A DNA stretch of 64,000 nucleotides from Dioscorea cayenensis subsp. rotundata (GCF_009730915.1 NC_052481.1:20992461-21056460); one strand, 5' to 3'. Shown: positions 12,990 through 25,200, counted from the first letter of the stretch. Made by a program: numbers and translations. Notes: generated by a model from the sequence alone, not told the origin.

Positions 12990-15878
12990 ATGGCGGCCGC
13001 CATCCTCCAATCACTTCCCGCTCCTCACTGTCGTTCTCTCAGCACCATCTCTTCTTCGCCACGCGCCGCTTTTTCCCCAGTCTCGGCCGCTCTCGATGTC
13101 CGGAGTTCGAGGATTTTGCCGACGTTCACTGGATTGAGGGTTTCAAGACGTCCGCCTCGGTTTTTGGCAGCGGCAGTGAGCCGGAGAGTTGGTCGTCGTG
13201 GTTCAGTGGTTTGTGAAGCCCAGGAGACTGCCATCGAAGGTATTGTTTGATTTTCTTGAGTTTTCGCTTTTTTCACCCACTTTTCCGTGGGTTTTGATGT
13301 GGAATTTGGTATGGTTGAGTTTTTGGTGTTCAATCCCTTTGATTAATTCTTGCAAGTCGAACTTTTTTTGTTTCTGTTATTTGTATTTGCTAGTAGATCT
13401 GTGATTTTGAGGGGCTCTTCTTTGATTATTTTTTCATCTTTCTCTAAATCTGATTGGATTTTTAAATTTTTGCTTCTTTACTTGAATCACATTGTATGAA
13501 CACTATGCCATATACCTTGTTTGTTGTTTTGATTTTTTGTCTTACCTCAGCTGTGTGTGACGTATCTTGTGAACCGGGAAAAGAGGAATTTTCCTACATC
13601 GGTATAACCTTCAGCTTGAGGCACAACTAACTGCACCTCTGCTTCGTTTGTTTCTGGATTTTATTGAGGTTGAAACAAGATCATTCCTTTAATACTAATG
13701 GTATTGCTAAGCTATAGGCATGTAGAAGCTAGATATCTGGTCTTGCACATCTCAGTTCTGAGCCTTATCCTTGTGCTGCCCAGACTAGATAAGCCTATTC
13801 TCAAGTTGGGGAAGTATTAGTAGATGTGTTTAGGCAAACCGGTGAATGTGTGGTAATCTGTTTGACTGTGGGAATGAATATTGTGCTGACTCTATTGTCA
13901 TGTACATTTTGAGTTACTTTGTAAAGTAAATTTCCTGGTATTGAATTATTATATTTTTCTGGAGATAATTTCAGCAGATGAGAGGCATAATTGATGTCAT
14001 TCATTGGCTAATATGGTCGATTCTATTATTTATTTTAACATATTCTCGTATTTCTTGATTTGAAACACCAAGTCTGTTGCCAAGGATGTTTGCTGAGTTT
14101 TTGAAAGGGGAAGTATCTCTTATATTTATCAGGGAAGCATCTATTTACATTTTTAGTTTTTGCTGGTTCATCTTTATACTTTCTTGACCATTTTTAACTC
14201 TGGTTTTGTCGCTAGGTGTAGCATGTAGACTATGCAGTGCAACCAAGTTAAACTAGATGTATTGATTAGTGTGAAATAGTTGATAGGCTACACTGTGACA
14301 AATCTATCTTCCTTTCTAATATGTTGGTAGAATTTTTATTTGAATAGCGCAAGTCCCTCACTCAGGATGTCAGCATAGTTGTTAAAAGACAAAAATATCT
14401 TTTATATGCTATGGTGGAAGTATCTCTGGAAACTTTTGACGTGTTCATCTTTGTACTTTCTTGTCATTATCAAGAAAGTACAGCTAAGTCCAACTATTTA
14501 AATCTATTACTGTCAATAGTTGACTTCCTATCAATAATTCTACGTTTCTTTTTGAATATGGCGGTGCATTTGTTAATTTGAGATCTAGTCCCTTACCAAG
14601 GATGTCAGCATGGTTGCTGGATCAGGAGCATATCTATTACATCCATCATGCACGTATTTCTTCACATTTTATAATTGTTATTTCATCTTTGTACTTCGTT
14701 GGTCATTGCTGACTCTGATTCTGTTCCTAGGAATACCACATAGTGCAGCTAGGTCAAAATAGATGAATGGATTGTTGTCAAGGTCTCATTAGTGAAAATG
14801 TTGCTTACACCTAGAAATTTACTTTATATGCTTTCCATGGATATTTGTGTGGTCTGGATTGGAATTTTTTTTTTCTCCTTTTTGGGGGCTCATTCTATTA
14901 GACACCCACTGCCACCACGCCTTGGACATTCTCTTTGAAGCTGGTTACCAGGGATCTTCATGGATTCCAATCGTTGCTGATGAGTTTGTGGTTCTTGATA
15001 ATCTATATGCTTTTGAGGATTTGCCAACATGTGTTGCATTACTGAGAAGCTTGCACTTTCGGTGATCCTAAATTGAAATTATCTATAACCAATGCATCAA
15101 ATGTGCGAAAAATATTTGTTTTTCATCCTAAAATAGTTCCCTTATACTTTTTTTTTCTGATTAAGTAGTTAATCAAGTTTATTACTCTAAATAGCTTTAT
15201 TTTGCGAAACTTATTATTATATTTTGAATGGTCAGTTAAAGTTTCTTATTAACTAACTGTATCTATTTGTACACGAAATTCATTTAACTTCATGTCTGAT
15301 GACTTCTCTTAATGTCCACGTCTCATAATATATTTTATATAGCTGCTTATTTGGCATTGCTTTCATTCTTTTCCTTGGCGCAAGATCCTATATTATAAAA
15401 CTGTAGCTCCTTGCAGTCTTCTTATTGATATTTCTGTGATGGTTCCTTGAAAAAATTGGAAAAACTAGCTTTCTTGTCTCACTTTTTAAGCTTGGTATTT
15501 GTTCAGTATTACATCACATTTACTTTCTCGATGCATATCAATGTTTCTTCATGCAGTTCCAGATGTGACAAATGCCACATGGGAGTCACTTGTTTTAAAG
15601 TCTGAAGGCCCTGTGCTTGTTGAGTTTTGGGCTCCATGGTGTGGACCCTGCCGCATGCTTATTCCAACCATCGGGGAAAACTGTCAAAAGCTTACGAGGG
15701 TAAACTGAAATGCTATAAGATCAACACCGATGAGAACCCAGACATAGCAACCAAATATGGAATTCGGAGCATACCCACTGTCATGATCTTCAAGAGCGGC
15801 GAGAAGAAAGATACCATTATTGGGGCTGTGCCAGAAAGTACGTTGGTTACGAGCATCGACAAATTCGTTGGGCAGTAA
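12990..15878 (+). CDS. Thioredoxin m-type, chloroplast; frame broken in exon 2
   Basis: Exon 1 (12990-13239) encodes a serine/arginine-rich transit peptide starting [14 protein letters not shown]. Exon 2 (15557-15878) encodes the thioredoxin fold: [20 protein letters not shown], active site WCGPC, then [36 protein letters not shown] and [10 protein letters not shown]. Thioredoxin m reduces Calvin-cycle and other stromal enzymes with electrons from ferredoxin-thioredoxin reductase. Between PTIGE and LSKAYEGK the sequence GGGGAAAACTG (15673-15683) has two bases more than the family alignment allows, so the reading frame shifts about 15 residues after WCGPC and meets TGA. All other positions are conserved, so this is either a very young lesion or a homopolymer error. 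The 2.3-kb intron contains a triplicated repeat. Confidence 0.85.
14060..14790. repeat. Triplicated divergent repeat in the thioredoxin intron
   Basis: Three degenerate units of roughly 210-280 bp begin near 14060, 14345 and 14585. Each opens with a variant of CAAGGATGTCAGCATGGTTG, then an AAGTATCT-type stretch, then TTCATCTTTGTACTTTCTTG, then a TAGTGCAGCTAGGTC-like word followed by TAGATG. Order and spacing are retained, so this is old tandem duplication. Confidence 0.6.
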
Positions 15879-16176
15879 GTGATTAGTTGGTTTCTTCAAG
15901 TTGAGCCAGTTCCAATTAGGTCTTCTGTTAATGACCCCTCTGTAACTTCTGTATATAATCATGGAGGTCACACTTTCTTTTCATGTTCTTGCAATAATTC
16001 TGTTATATTGCAGTTTGAAAGATGGTGCCACTGGTTGTACCGATGTTACATTGACCCAAACCTACCTACTCTGCTTAAGCTTGAAATATTGTCATCTCTG
16101 TTTCTGTCTGTCGATTATATTATAAATGATGAGATGTGAAAACAAAGCAATCTTATGCTTGAAATATTATTATCAA

Positions 16177-16436
16177 TTCTCATTTTGATATTGATCTTTT
16201 GCCAGATAGCGTCAAAGCAGAATGCTTCCAAATTTTCTTGATTGCACTGTTGTTTGTATGATATGTATTGCTGGCTTATTTTTATGCTCAAAATATTACA
16301 CTATTGCTTGTCATTTTACCTTGATCTTTTGCCAGAGAGTGTCAAAGCAGAATGCTCCCAAATTTTCTTCATGCTGCTGTTGTTTGCGGGATACTTATTG
16401 CCTGCGTATTCTCTGTAAACTTGTAAACTGTGTCCA
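16177..16436. repeat. Tandem duplication of about 130 bp downstream of thioredoxin
   Basis: GATCTTTTGCCAGA, GTCAAAGCAGAATGCT and CCAAATTTTCTT recur at a distance of 130 bp (GCCAG at 16201 and 16331), continuing through CTGTTGTTTG. It lies in the 3' untranslated or downstream region. Confidence 0.7.
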
Positions 16437-18351
16437 CAAATCCATGATATATTGCTATACAGGGCCGATGATACAAAGCTGATAACAAGAAGCGTCATCT
16501 GACCTGGTAACGCCATGAAGAACGAACTACTTTGTATCAATTTTGAATGGATGGTGCTCCTTATGAATTCATTTGCACAATTTTGTTTCTCAAATACAAC
16601 TTATTAATGACTGATTTGCTTGCAGGACATTGAAAACATGTGAAACTTTGCAGGCCTGAGACGAAAGCTGGCATTGTTTTTTAGTAGCTATTTCATGACT
16701 GGGTGATATTCAGATGAAGTCCCTGACTTGGAAACAGACTCTATCTATCTATCTAAGGTCAGATAAGAATTTGTCTTTAGATCTTTTTCTTATTCTTAAG
16801 GTATTAAATGATGCTTATCTTCTTGACATCTTTTGTCCCCTACCTTGAATGGATGATTTATTGCTGTTATATGTCCTTTCCTTTTAGATATTAAATGATG
16901 CATATCGAATGTCCTTTCCTTCCAATGCATCTATTCTTGATGTTTTAGATGGAAAAGTAATTCGGAATTTGAAATATACAAAACTTCCCAATCACAATAT
17001 GGATTGTTTCTGTTATTTAGCAATATGCTTATCTCATGCATTGATTTGTTTCTTTATAATTTTCTTATTTCTTGCTAAGAAGTTAAAAGTTAAAACATCA
17101 CATCAAGTCCATGCTGTTAAGTACCTGTGACCCTAAGAAGAGTGTTTGTTATATGAAAGCCATGTGGTGGGTCTAAACTGACAAAACTTGAATGAAATGT
17201 AGTGGTACATTAATACTAGCACTGATGTAGCAGTGTCAGCCCTTGTTTGGTATCTATCTATTCACTTTGCCAGACAGACTTGCCTGGATAGCCACATCCA
17301 TTGTTTAACTAGTGACTAGTATTTTGAAATTCAGATAAGTGGATAACTCTCACTACAACAATGACCTGGACACTGGTCCTTATCCTAGTCATTCATTTAT
17401 ATTTTTATACATTCTTTCATCTTGCAATATATATATAATAATGCTATCTTCACAGTTAACAAGCATTGTGTTTTGTAATTAGTAAATGGTAGTACAAATA
17501 GAGGGATCAAGACCTTTGATTAGGGGCACCATTTAAATTAGTTAATTATGTTTTGATGAAGAACAAATAGAGGAAATAAGTGTTAGATTAAGTTAATATC
17601 ACATCCTTCACTTTTTATATGAAAAGTCAAAACACACATACACACAATACAAGTATACAACAAGTTTTGTTTGAATGTGAAATAAGAATAAAATCAAATT
17701 ACTGTGCAAAATAAATTATATTATCATTAGTACATGCACTATGAAGAAAAGAAGGTGGTTAGATCCTGTTATAATCAGAAAGGAACAAAGGGAAAAAGTT
17801 TAAATGATTCTGAGCTCTCATAATCTCTTAGGTTTTGATTAAGATTCATTAAATTAAATTTAAAAAAACAAAAACAGCATTTTCTACAAACATTAACAAC
17901 AAAAAGGGGTCTCATACTTTCTTTACATTTCTTGTCTTATATTAAGTTATAAAGCAAAAAGAATGGTTACAGATCTTAAACATTGTTACAGAGAAACAAA
18001 ATCTATAAAGTTTCATATTTTTATTAATATTTTAAGTGACCGACCTTGTAGTCTTATTAAATTTATGCTACTCGTTAATCTTATTTAAAGTTGGTGTGTT
18101 ATTTTAATGTATGGGTCCAAAGTCAATGAATTGTGGTTCACATAAATTGACCAATGCACCAACCTTGTTTGATGGAGAAATAAATAATATTGTTTGAATA
18201 GTCTCCATTGTAAGCTTAGACTAGTTGTTGAGTTCACAAGCAATGAAGATAGATCAATAATTGGAGATTGTTTGCGTATATAATTAAACATTAATTTTTT
18301 TACTCATGATGGAGCCCTCAGTGGTAGTGTGGGTTGTGATTCTTTTTTTCA

Positions 18352-18387
<36 letters not shown>

Positions 18388-18599
18388 TAATTAAATACTC
18401 ATATATCCAATATTCGTTTGATTTTAATAAATTAAATCAGATAAAATGTATCTATTAGCATGTAAATAATCTTTTAGTCTATATTGAGTATTTTTATGTA
18501 GAGTGTTTATATTTTTCTTGAAAAATAATAAGTTTAAATCACGGGTGATATTAGTTAATATATATATATATATGATTAAAAAGGAAAAATTCTGTTACA
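16437..18599. other. Spacer without recognised genes
   Basis: AT-rich sequence with only short open frames. It contains an (AT)n microsatellite at 18355-18384. Nothing else is supported. Confidence 0.55.
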
Positions 18600-19499
18600 T
18601 GCCGTAATTTTTCAAAACTTACAGCCCCTCCTACTTTTACGCAGCACGAGCCTTAGATGGTGTTTAACTACCTTTTACCCCTGAGTTACTTGAAATGGGT
18701 CATGTTGTGAAATCCCATTTTTTAGCGAAAATAGTGGGAAAGGAAAGGCGCGAAATCACGTCAGTATTCCGACCTTTTGAAGGGACTTTACTCGCGGTTT
18801 CGATAGAGCGATGCCGAGGTTACATTACATCTTGTTATTCTCTCGTTATCATACCGAAATATATAAATCGGTTTCTCGAGCGAGAAAATGAAATTGATTT
18901 CCATCGGATTGAGTCAGTGCGCATCGTCCTCGAATGGTGCTGGTCGATTTTATTGTCGAGGCGAGGCATGTCGTATCGTCTTCTCGTTTATGGTTGTACA
19001 AAGTTGTATTACGACGCAGGAAAGAGCGATGATTCGACGACGAGTTCGTTTCGTTTAGTAAAGTTCTTCTCGTTTATGGTTATCTATTTGTATATTTTAA
19101 ATAATGTTTAACTATTTGCTATTATCCGTTTAAATATTTTACTAATATGTTTAATAATTGTCATATCCGGGTTTAATACTTCCCGTCTCAGTTTAACATT
19201 ATCTTTACATGTATAACTATTCATAGCGTGTAAATTCTCAAAGTCTCTGGCGTAAAGCGGTGATCTTTTTCGTTTTGATCTGAATTGTTGGCATGTGGCC
19301 GTGGCGGTGGCAGGGTTATGGTATCCGTGCGTAAAGTAGTGTCGGCATTAATTCTTATGCTGCGTACACTATATTCAGAACACGGGTCGTTACTCGTCGA
19401 TCGATATGCGACCGTCTGTCGTTTAACTTTTTCTCGGATACGAAGAGTCGTCTGCTTGTGGACTTCACACCATAAATAACCCAGGGAAGAACCCTCACG

Positions 19500-19560
19500 T
19501 GGACAACCACTCCTCAGTCGTCCTCGTCGTCCTCCTCACTCCTCCTCCTCCTCCTCTTCC
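19500..19560. repeat. CCT-rich (polypyrimidine) tract
   Basis: Runs of CTC/CCT/CGTC trinucleotides follow a TAAATAA and a CACGTG word (19498-19503). Together they look like the leader of a short transcript, but the only frame after them (19562-19645) has 27 codons. Confidence 0.45.
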
Positions 19561-20130
19561 CATGGACAACCGCTCTATCGACGAAAGGATGTTTCGTGAG
19601 CCTTGCTTCTATCTTGAGAATCGATTAGCAGTAATCGCGAACTAGTTAAACTATCTTTTCAGCCTTAAGCCGAAGTCCTCTCATAATTGCACGAATGCGG
19701 AGGATTCTCCGTGAGTGGATGGCGGAAAGCAATTAAGAGAGCATTTCGACTTGGGTATGAAAAGAAAGTTTTCACATATCGTGATTGCGGAGGATTCTCT
19801 CAGAGGAGGAGATCGTAAACTATCGCTGAGCGAGGTTGACATTTACCACTGAGACTTTTACATTTAGCGTTTAAGAAAATGACGTCGATTGTACTATATT
19901 CGTTACGTGTTTAACTATCGGGATCGTCGTTTAAGTCCTACCATGACGCGTTGATTAATAGTCGTTTTCATGAATGTGTGTTGTTTAACCTTTTTAATGT
20001 TGTCGTTTTTGCGAGGTTCGAGTTGATGCGCTTGTTGCAGCCATGTTGTGAGCGATTGAATGTCTGAGACACTTGTTTAGATTATCACGAGGGTCGAGTC
20101 GTGAGTGTCCAAAGTCCGAGCCGGACGTTA

Positions 20131-20243
20131 GTAAATGTTGTAAATGTTTGTAAATCTTTGTAAATGTTGTAAATGTTGTAAATCTTTGTAAATGTTGTAA
20201 ATGTTGTAAATCTTTGTAAATGTTGTAAATGTTGTAAATCTTT
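20131..20243. repeat. 28-bp minisatellite, about four copies
   Basis: The unit is GTAAATGTT, GTAAATGTT, GTAAATCTTT joined (28 bp). Copies start near 20131, 20160, 20188 and 20216; the first has one extra T. The unit itself contains a 9-bp subrepeat. It lies inside the 18.6-25.2 kb block. Confidence 0.88.
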
Positions 20244-21169
20244 TATAAATAAAAAGCGAAACAATCGTGTTTATTTGTGAACTTGAAAATTTAAAGCGAG
20301 GACCTAGTAAAAACAATGTGGGAAACAGCGTCATTGTAAAGCAATAGAAAAAAGTTAAACAATACTCAAGTTACTCTTTAAACAATGACAGCGGTGTTTT
20401 GAAAATGCGTAAAATATGTTTAAAGCGATGACCGGAGGTACCCATCTAGCAGCGTTGTCGGGTGAAAGCATTCAGATTTAAACGATAACATATTATTTAC
20501 ATGATATAGACTTTAGTTAGGCAGATTAACCGTTATTTTTAAACACTATATGTGTCGTTTTAAACATAAAAAGCTTGAGCGTTTACCACGAGAGACTCAT
20601 GTTGAGTTGAGAACTTTTCATTCGAAAGCGATGACGACATGTCTTCCTCAGCGACGATGACGTATATTTCCCTTTTTGCCCTTTGGGATGGAGGAAAAAA
20701 TACCGCGATCACATCACGTCTAATCTAACCTCTGTCATACAGCTGTATGCTATTTCAGATTTAAGCAATAAGTGCATTCGTTTTAAGCAGAGAAAGTGTT
20801 AGTTTTTAAGCGAAGTGCTACCGTAATTTGAAATATTTAAAGCGATGTTTAAAGCGATATATACTATATTTTAAACAATGAAAGTGAAATGTACACAATC
20901 GCTGGCGTAAATTAAACAATGAAATAAAACCGAATGGAATTTAACCCGCTTTACTGATTCAAAACAAACAAAATTTACATTAAGATATACAAGTCATGTT
21001 CTTCGAACACGAAAACAATGAATTGAATTTGTCGAGTTACGTTTGAAAACAAAATTGTGATCGAGATATCTGAGACATGTTATTAAGCAATTTAACCCGC
21101 TTAGTGACGCCCCTTTGTCATGGGCCGTGCATCTCCCTCCTTAAGTATCACGGGTAGCATACCGTGTCG

Positions 21170-21850
21170 AGGGTAGAGGCGTCATGCCTGCGGTGGCCGT
21201 AACTTCTCACCCCACGAGTGGTGCTCGATAAACCGCATGGCGTGGGCGGTACCGATCGGCGCTTCCTTGTTTTTAGGCGTGGGGTTTTCACGTCATGCGT
21301 GCTTGGGCAGCGTGCTTTGTCGCCGACTCGCTAACTCCATATCGACACTAAAGGTCGAATAGATTCATTGTCGAGATATGCAAGTCGAGATTAGAATACC
21401 GATTTAAATACAAAAGCGAGATATTAATCGGACGTAATTAAAGAACTTACCATGTCAATAGCGTCCTTATCATACCGGACATGAAGAATAATGCACTGTA
21501 TTCTTGTTTATCATTGTCGGGGACGGCGACGTGGAAGTGGCCATTCGATGATTATCGGGAGGATGAGCAATTTGAACTTCATGCGAGGTTGCGCACGGCA
21601 TCCCCGATCATAGCCATGGTGTGTCATGTGCGTCGTCACGCTTTGGCGTAAAGCAGTATGGCGCGATCGATGATGGAGCGCGCTTCTTGTAGAGATATGG
21701 CTCTTTTGCTCGGTGACTTTTTGTATTATGCATCTGAGCGTCCATCACATCGTCGGTGACCATCTCCTTCCCCTCAGCGGCGTGTATAACACTGTCGCGT
21801 GTGGTCTTGGCTACGTCGTTCTTCCACTACAACGGTCTTTGGGATTAACG
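21170..21850 (-). pseudogene. Ulp1-like (C48) cysteine protease domain, degenerate
   Basis: On the minus strand, reading downwards, three pieces follow in the order of an Ulp1/SENP catalytic domain. Near 21780-21640: VTDDVMDAQM, then AKEPYLYKKRA and IAPYCF, resembling the N-terminal part. Near 21560-21440: HFHVAVPDNDKQEY, then YDKDAIDM before a GTAAG donor, resembling the His/Asp strand pair. Near 21255-21190: HAMRFIEHHSWGEKLRP, resembling the helix after the catalytic Cys; the expected DCG is not intact. Frame changes and stops separate the pieces, so no single protein is encoded. Transposon-borne Ulp1-like genes are known in plants; assignment here rests on short motifs and order. Confidence 0.42.
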
Positions 21851-21996
21851 ATAACGAGATATTAGAAGACCATATTGTAAATATTTAAATGATATTATCA
21901 GATTGTTACATGATATTATATATAATTAAAGCGGTAAAGGCGAAAACTTAAATGATAACATAATGGTATTAAACACTATTAGGTAATAGTTAAACA

Positions 21997-24290
21997 CTAT
22001 AAAAACTCTTTAAACAATATCATAAAAAGCGTTACACTTACCCCGTCCATAGGCGGTTGAGGAAGATCCTCATCAACTCCTGCTCGTGTTGTTAAAACGA
22101 CTCGAGCCAACCCATTTCTTCTTCTTCGAATAAAAAGCTTTCCGAGTACCATCTGGTCGATTTTTGATTGGCCTTGATCATCTCTCTCGTTGCTCGGTCG
22201 GGGTCTTCGTGACATCTTCCTTCGATGCGGGGACGATGGCGACGATCAGCCATGCGAACACGTCCTTACATTTGTTGTTCTTGTTGTGGGGATTGTGTGC
22301 GGCCCGATCGTGAGGGACGGCGGCGGCTTGACATCAGACCGCGAGACACTTCCTTCGTGGTTCTTGTTGTGGTGGGATTGTGTCTGCTTGGGACTGCGAT
22401 CTTGTCGGCGCGACGCAGCAGGCAGATCGACGATCTTCTCGGCGAGTGGCCATGACAGCAGACATCGTTGGGAGACACCCTTAACTTGTTCTTGACCTTG
22501 AGGTTTTGTGTCCAGTCTTGATCTGCTGATCTCGGCGGCCGGTTCCAGCGGGTCGGCGATTTCATCGAAGCAGTCGGCGACCTTCTCAGCCGCAGCGACG
22601 CCGCATCATCTGATGTCCTCCTAGCGTCGTAGCCGTGTCGTCAGCGGCGACAGACTCGATACTTGACATCGTAGCCCGATGGTGTTGCTTTATTGTTTCA
22701 TCGTCGGCCCGACGGTGGAGAGCGAGGCGATGTGTTCTCCTCTTTTTCGCATAGTCTCTTGAATGTGGCCGCCTTGGAATGACCTTCCCGATGATGTCGT
22801 CGTAGTCAAATTCCGGCGCCTCGTTCGTCCCGGGTGCTTCAGTTCTTTCGAGGATAGCGCGGCCGGTTGTGAAACGTCCTTCCGAGCCTCCCGCGACGAG
22901 CAATGAGGAAACTTCGATCGTCAATATCGGCGTACTGCGCAAAGAGTTGCGGTGACATCTTCGCGATGTTACGGTGGGGACTGCCGCGGTCGGAGAGCTG
23001 CCATGGTCGGGGGCTATCGTTGTCGTGGTAGGGGGTTGTTGCAGTCTACAGGGGTAGGGGGAGGGCTTCTCCGGGTCGAGGGAATGCGTGCTTGGCGTGG
23101 TGGGTGGAAGTAGGAGAGCGGCGTCCAGCCAGCAGCGATGAAAAGTACGCCTCTCATCCACGCCTCGAGCGAGTGGTTGGGAGCGATGGCGTCCGTCCAG
23201 TCGGTTGGCGCCAACAAATATTTCTTCTTGACGTTCATGGGAACATTTCGAAACTAACATATGTAAACCCGAAACAATTTCGAGTGAGATCGTTCATTTT
23301 TAAACTATAAAACTATATATTTAAAGCGTTATAGAATATAATTAAGCGGAGAACAAAAATATTTAAAGCGGTTATGAATAATAGTTAAGCGGTAAATACT
23401 AAAGTTAAGCGCTAAATAAAATGTTTAAACATTAAAGACTTATGTTAGAGCATTGTCCATGATTTATTACCTCTTTTTCCATCGGCGATGATGAGCTTCG
23501 TTTCTACAGTCGCTTGCTTCAGGTAAGCTACTTTCGCGTAGCTGGCGATCCTTGGGATCTTCTTGAAAGCGGACTTTCTTCCCGTTCGGGTCATTTCCTC
23601 GTAAAACCAGGGCGTTAGCGCGGCGAGCGACCCTTAATGCACCACGTGTTGGTCTTCTTCCCGGGCAGCGTCTATCTTCGTCGACGCGGTGAGCTTGTGG
23701 AATATCCTCCATGCAAAGCCGCTGTAAATGCAGTCACTGCGCCGTGCATGTCGCCCCATGGGTCGGTAGATCGTCGGCGTAATCCAGCGATCCGGTTCGA
23801 GCCGGCGTGATGTATTTGGGAAGAGGATGTCCCCGTGAGTACGCCATCGGGGAGTTTGACAAAATTATCTTCTTCTCACTCTGTCGAACAAGGTTTGCGA
23901 GTGCTCTTGATGGAGTCTCCGTGTCTCTCGTGGGTCTTTGATGAATCTAGACCCTTGAGCCGCACTAGTTTTCTTCTTCGAAAGACCAGCTGCGTCGCCG
24001 TACTCGCCTGAGACCAGAGCGAGGGCCACGTCTTGGTCCGAAACTCGGCGAGCTTTCCCGATCCACGAATTTATTGGTGCGACCGTCGTGCGACTGCGAA
24101 AGAAGTCGAGAAGGGCCCTACTCTTGGTATATGGCTTCCAGGCTCGATGAAACACGCTAGCGGTGTCCTTGAGAATAATCTCGATGTCGAGGTCGTGGTT
24201 AACTTTCGATTCAGCTAAAGGTCTCACGGCCGGTGTCAAATAGCAGCGCCCGTTAACTAGGGTTGACCGCCCGATAATCCTGAGCTGCAG
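21997..24290 (-). pseudogene. Uncharacterised multi-exon coding chain upstream of the Ulp1-like domain
   Basis: Four or five coding-looking stretches run on the minus strand with splice-like borders. About 24280-23868 is open after a CTGCAG acceptor (GRCYLTPAVRPL, VFHRAWKPYTKSRALLDFF, then SDQDVALALVSGEY). About 23850-23468 gives GDILFPNTS, FAWRIFHKLTAST, LTPWFYEEMTRTG and YAKVAYLKQATVETKL before an AG|GTAATA donor, with one internal TAA. About 23240-22590 includes NVKKKYLLAPTDWTDAIAP and EFDYDDIIGKVIP. About 22586-22250 gives EKVADCFDEIADPLEPA. About 22215-22043 ends RAGVDEDLPQPPMDG before a strong G|GTAAGTG donor. Frames change between and within pieces. I recognise no family. Position and orientation suggest the N-terminal part of the same element-borne protein as the Ulp1-like domain. 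Confidence 0.4.
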
Positions 24291-25200
24291 TATTGACAAA
24301 AGTTTTAGCGGAAATATAAGGTTTTTAAGCGGTAAACTCTCGGTTATTAAGCGAGAGATATAAAATGTTAAGCAGAGACCCATTTTGTTAAGCAGAGGCG
24401 AGAATATAGCGAGACAACAAATGTTAAAGCGTAACGTCTCATTTCTTAAACGTCATACTCGTTTTGTAAAAGCTGCAACTATGTCAAAGCGAAGCGAGGA
24501 AATGTACATTATAAATATTACAGAAATCATAGCAATCGAAAAAACTATTTCGATAGTGTATCACATCTACAAATCTAAAGCAAAACAAAACCCTAGCGAG
24601 AAATCTCCTGCCGAGACTAACAAAACCCCAGTAGAAATCCCTGCGGACTTGATATCTTCCAACAAAACGCAGGAGCACAAAACAAAGCAGAAAAAAATCT
24701 TTTCTATGTAGCAGGCAGGTTAACGTAAAACCGTACTCAATACGCTTAGATTGCAAGCGATGAAATGCCAACTAGTTTCGCGGGGGACTTCTCCTTCGAG
24801 GATCTGGGTGGAAAGGGAAAAGGCGATGAAATGCCAATTACGGAGGGCTTGGCCGGTGAAGACAACCGGAGGCGACTTGAATGGAAAAGGCGAGGCGTGA
24901 GTTGAGAAAAAAGCATTAAGCAGACTCGATAAATTAGTCTCTTGGGGTTCTACACTGAAAACCCCACTACTCTCGAATCGCCGAGATGGTATGCGTACGC
25001 GACTCCCATGCAGGGCGTTTTTCGTCCAAAAATTTGAAACTCACTTTCAGATTCGCATCAGATTCTACGGGGGTTTGGGGTTTGAAAAGCATGTAAACTT
25101 TTAAAAAGGAGGGTTTTTGGGGATTATATAGCAGGTGTTTTTAGCGATTTCTACAAACTTAAAGAGTTTTTTTGGCAATTTCCACTTAAAAAAATTAAAA

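Larger units (their letters stand above)
18600..25200. mobile_element. Large GC-richer block, probable degenerate transposable element
   Basis: Base composition rises abruptly near 18600 and falls back near 25200. Inside are a 28-bp minisatellite, a broken minus-strand gene chain ending in an Ulp1-like protease, and dozens of short words of the type TTTAAAC or TTTAAGCG followed by A/G and T, mostly in plus orientation and outside the open stretches. Proteases of this type are carried by several plant DNA transposons, including Mutator-like elements. No transposase and no convincing terminal inverted repeats were found, so the class is open. The right end (near 25100-25190), read in reverse, has a repetitive grammar (AAATTGCCAAAAAAACTC, AAATCGCTAAAAACACC) like that of some long Mutator-like termini; this is weak evidence. 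Confidence 0.5.

Noticed and set aside
17351-17366. CACTACAACAATGACC as a CACTA-transposon end
   Set aside because: No matching inverted end, no transposase and no 3-bp duplication were found.
18695-19111. 138-codon open frame on the plus strand
   Set aside because: It resembles no family, lies in the motif-rich block where stops are rare for compositional reasons, and has no promoter or splice context.
19562-19645. 27-codon frame after a TAAATAA / CACGTG / CCT-rich leader
   Set aside because: Too short, no similarity, no continuation through a credible splice site.
22586-23260. 224-codon minus-strand frame taken whole as one protein
   Set aside because: Its first part is low-complexity and arginine/proline-rich in a way typical of a GC-rich shadow frame; an overlapping frame (NVKKKYLLAPTDWTD) looks more protein-like there. 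Only pieces are kept.
18600-25200. Terminal inverted repeats of the GC-richer block
   Set aside because: The two ends share only loose A-rich grammar; no alignment good enough to claim an inverted repeat.
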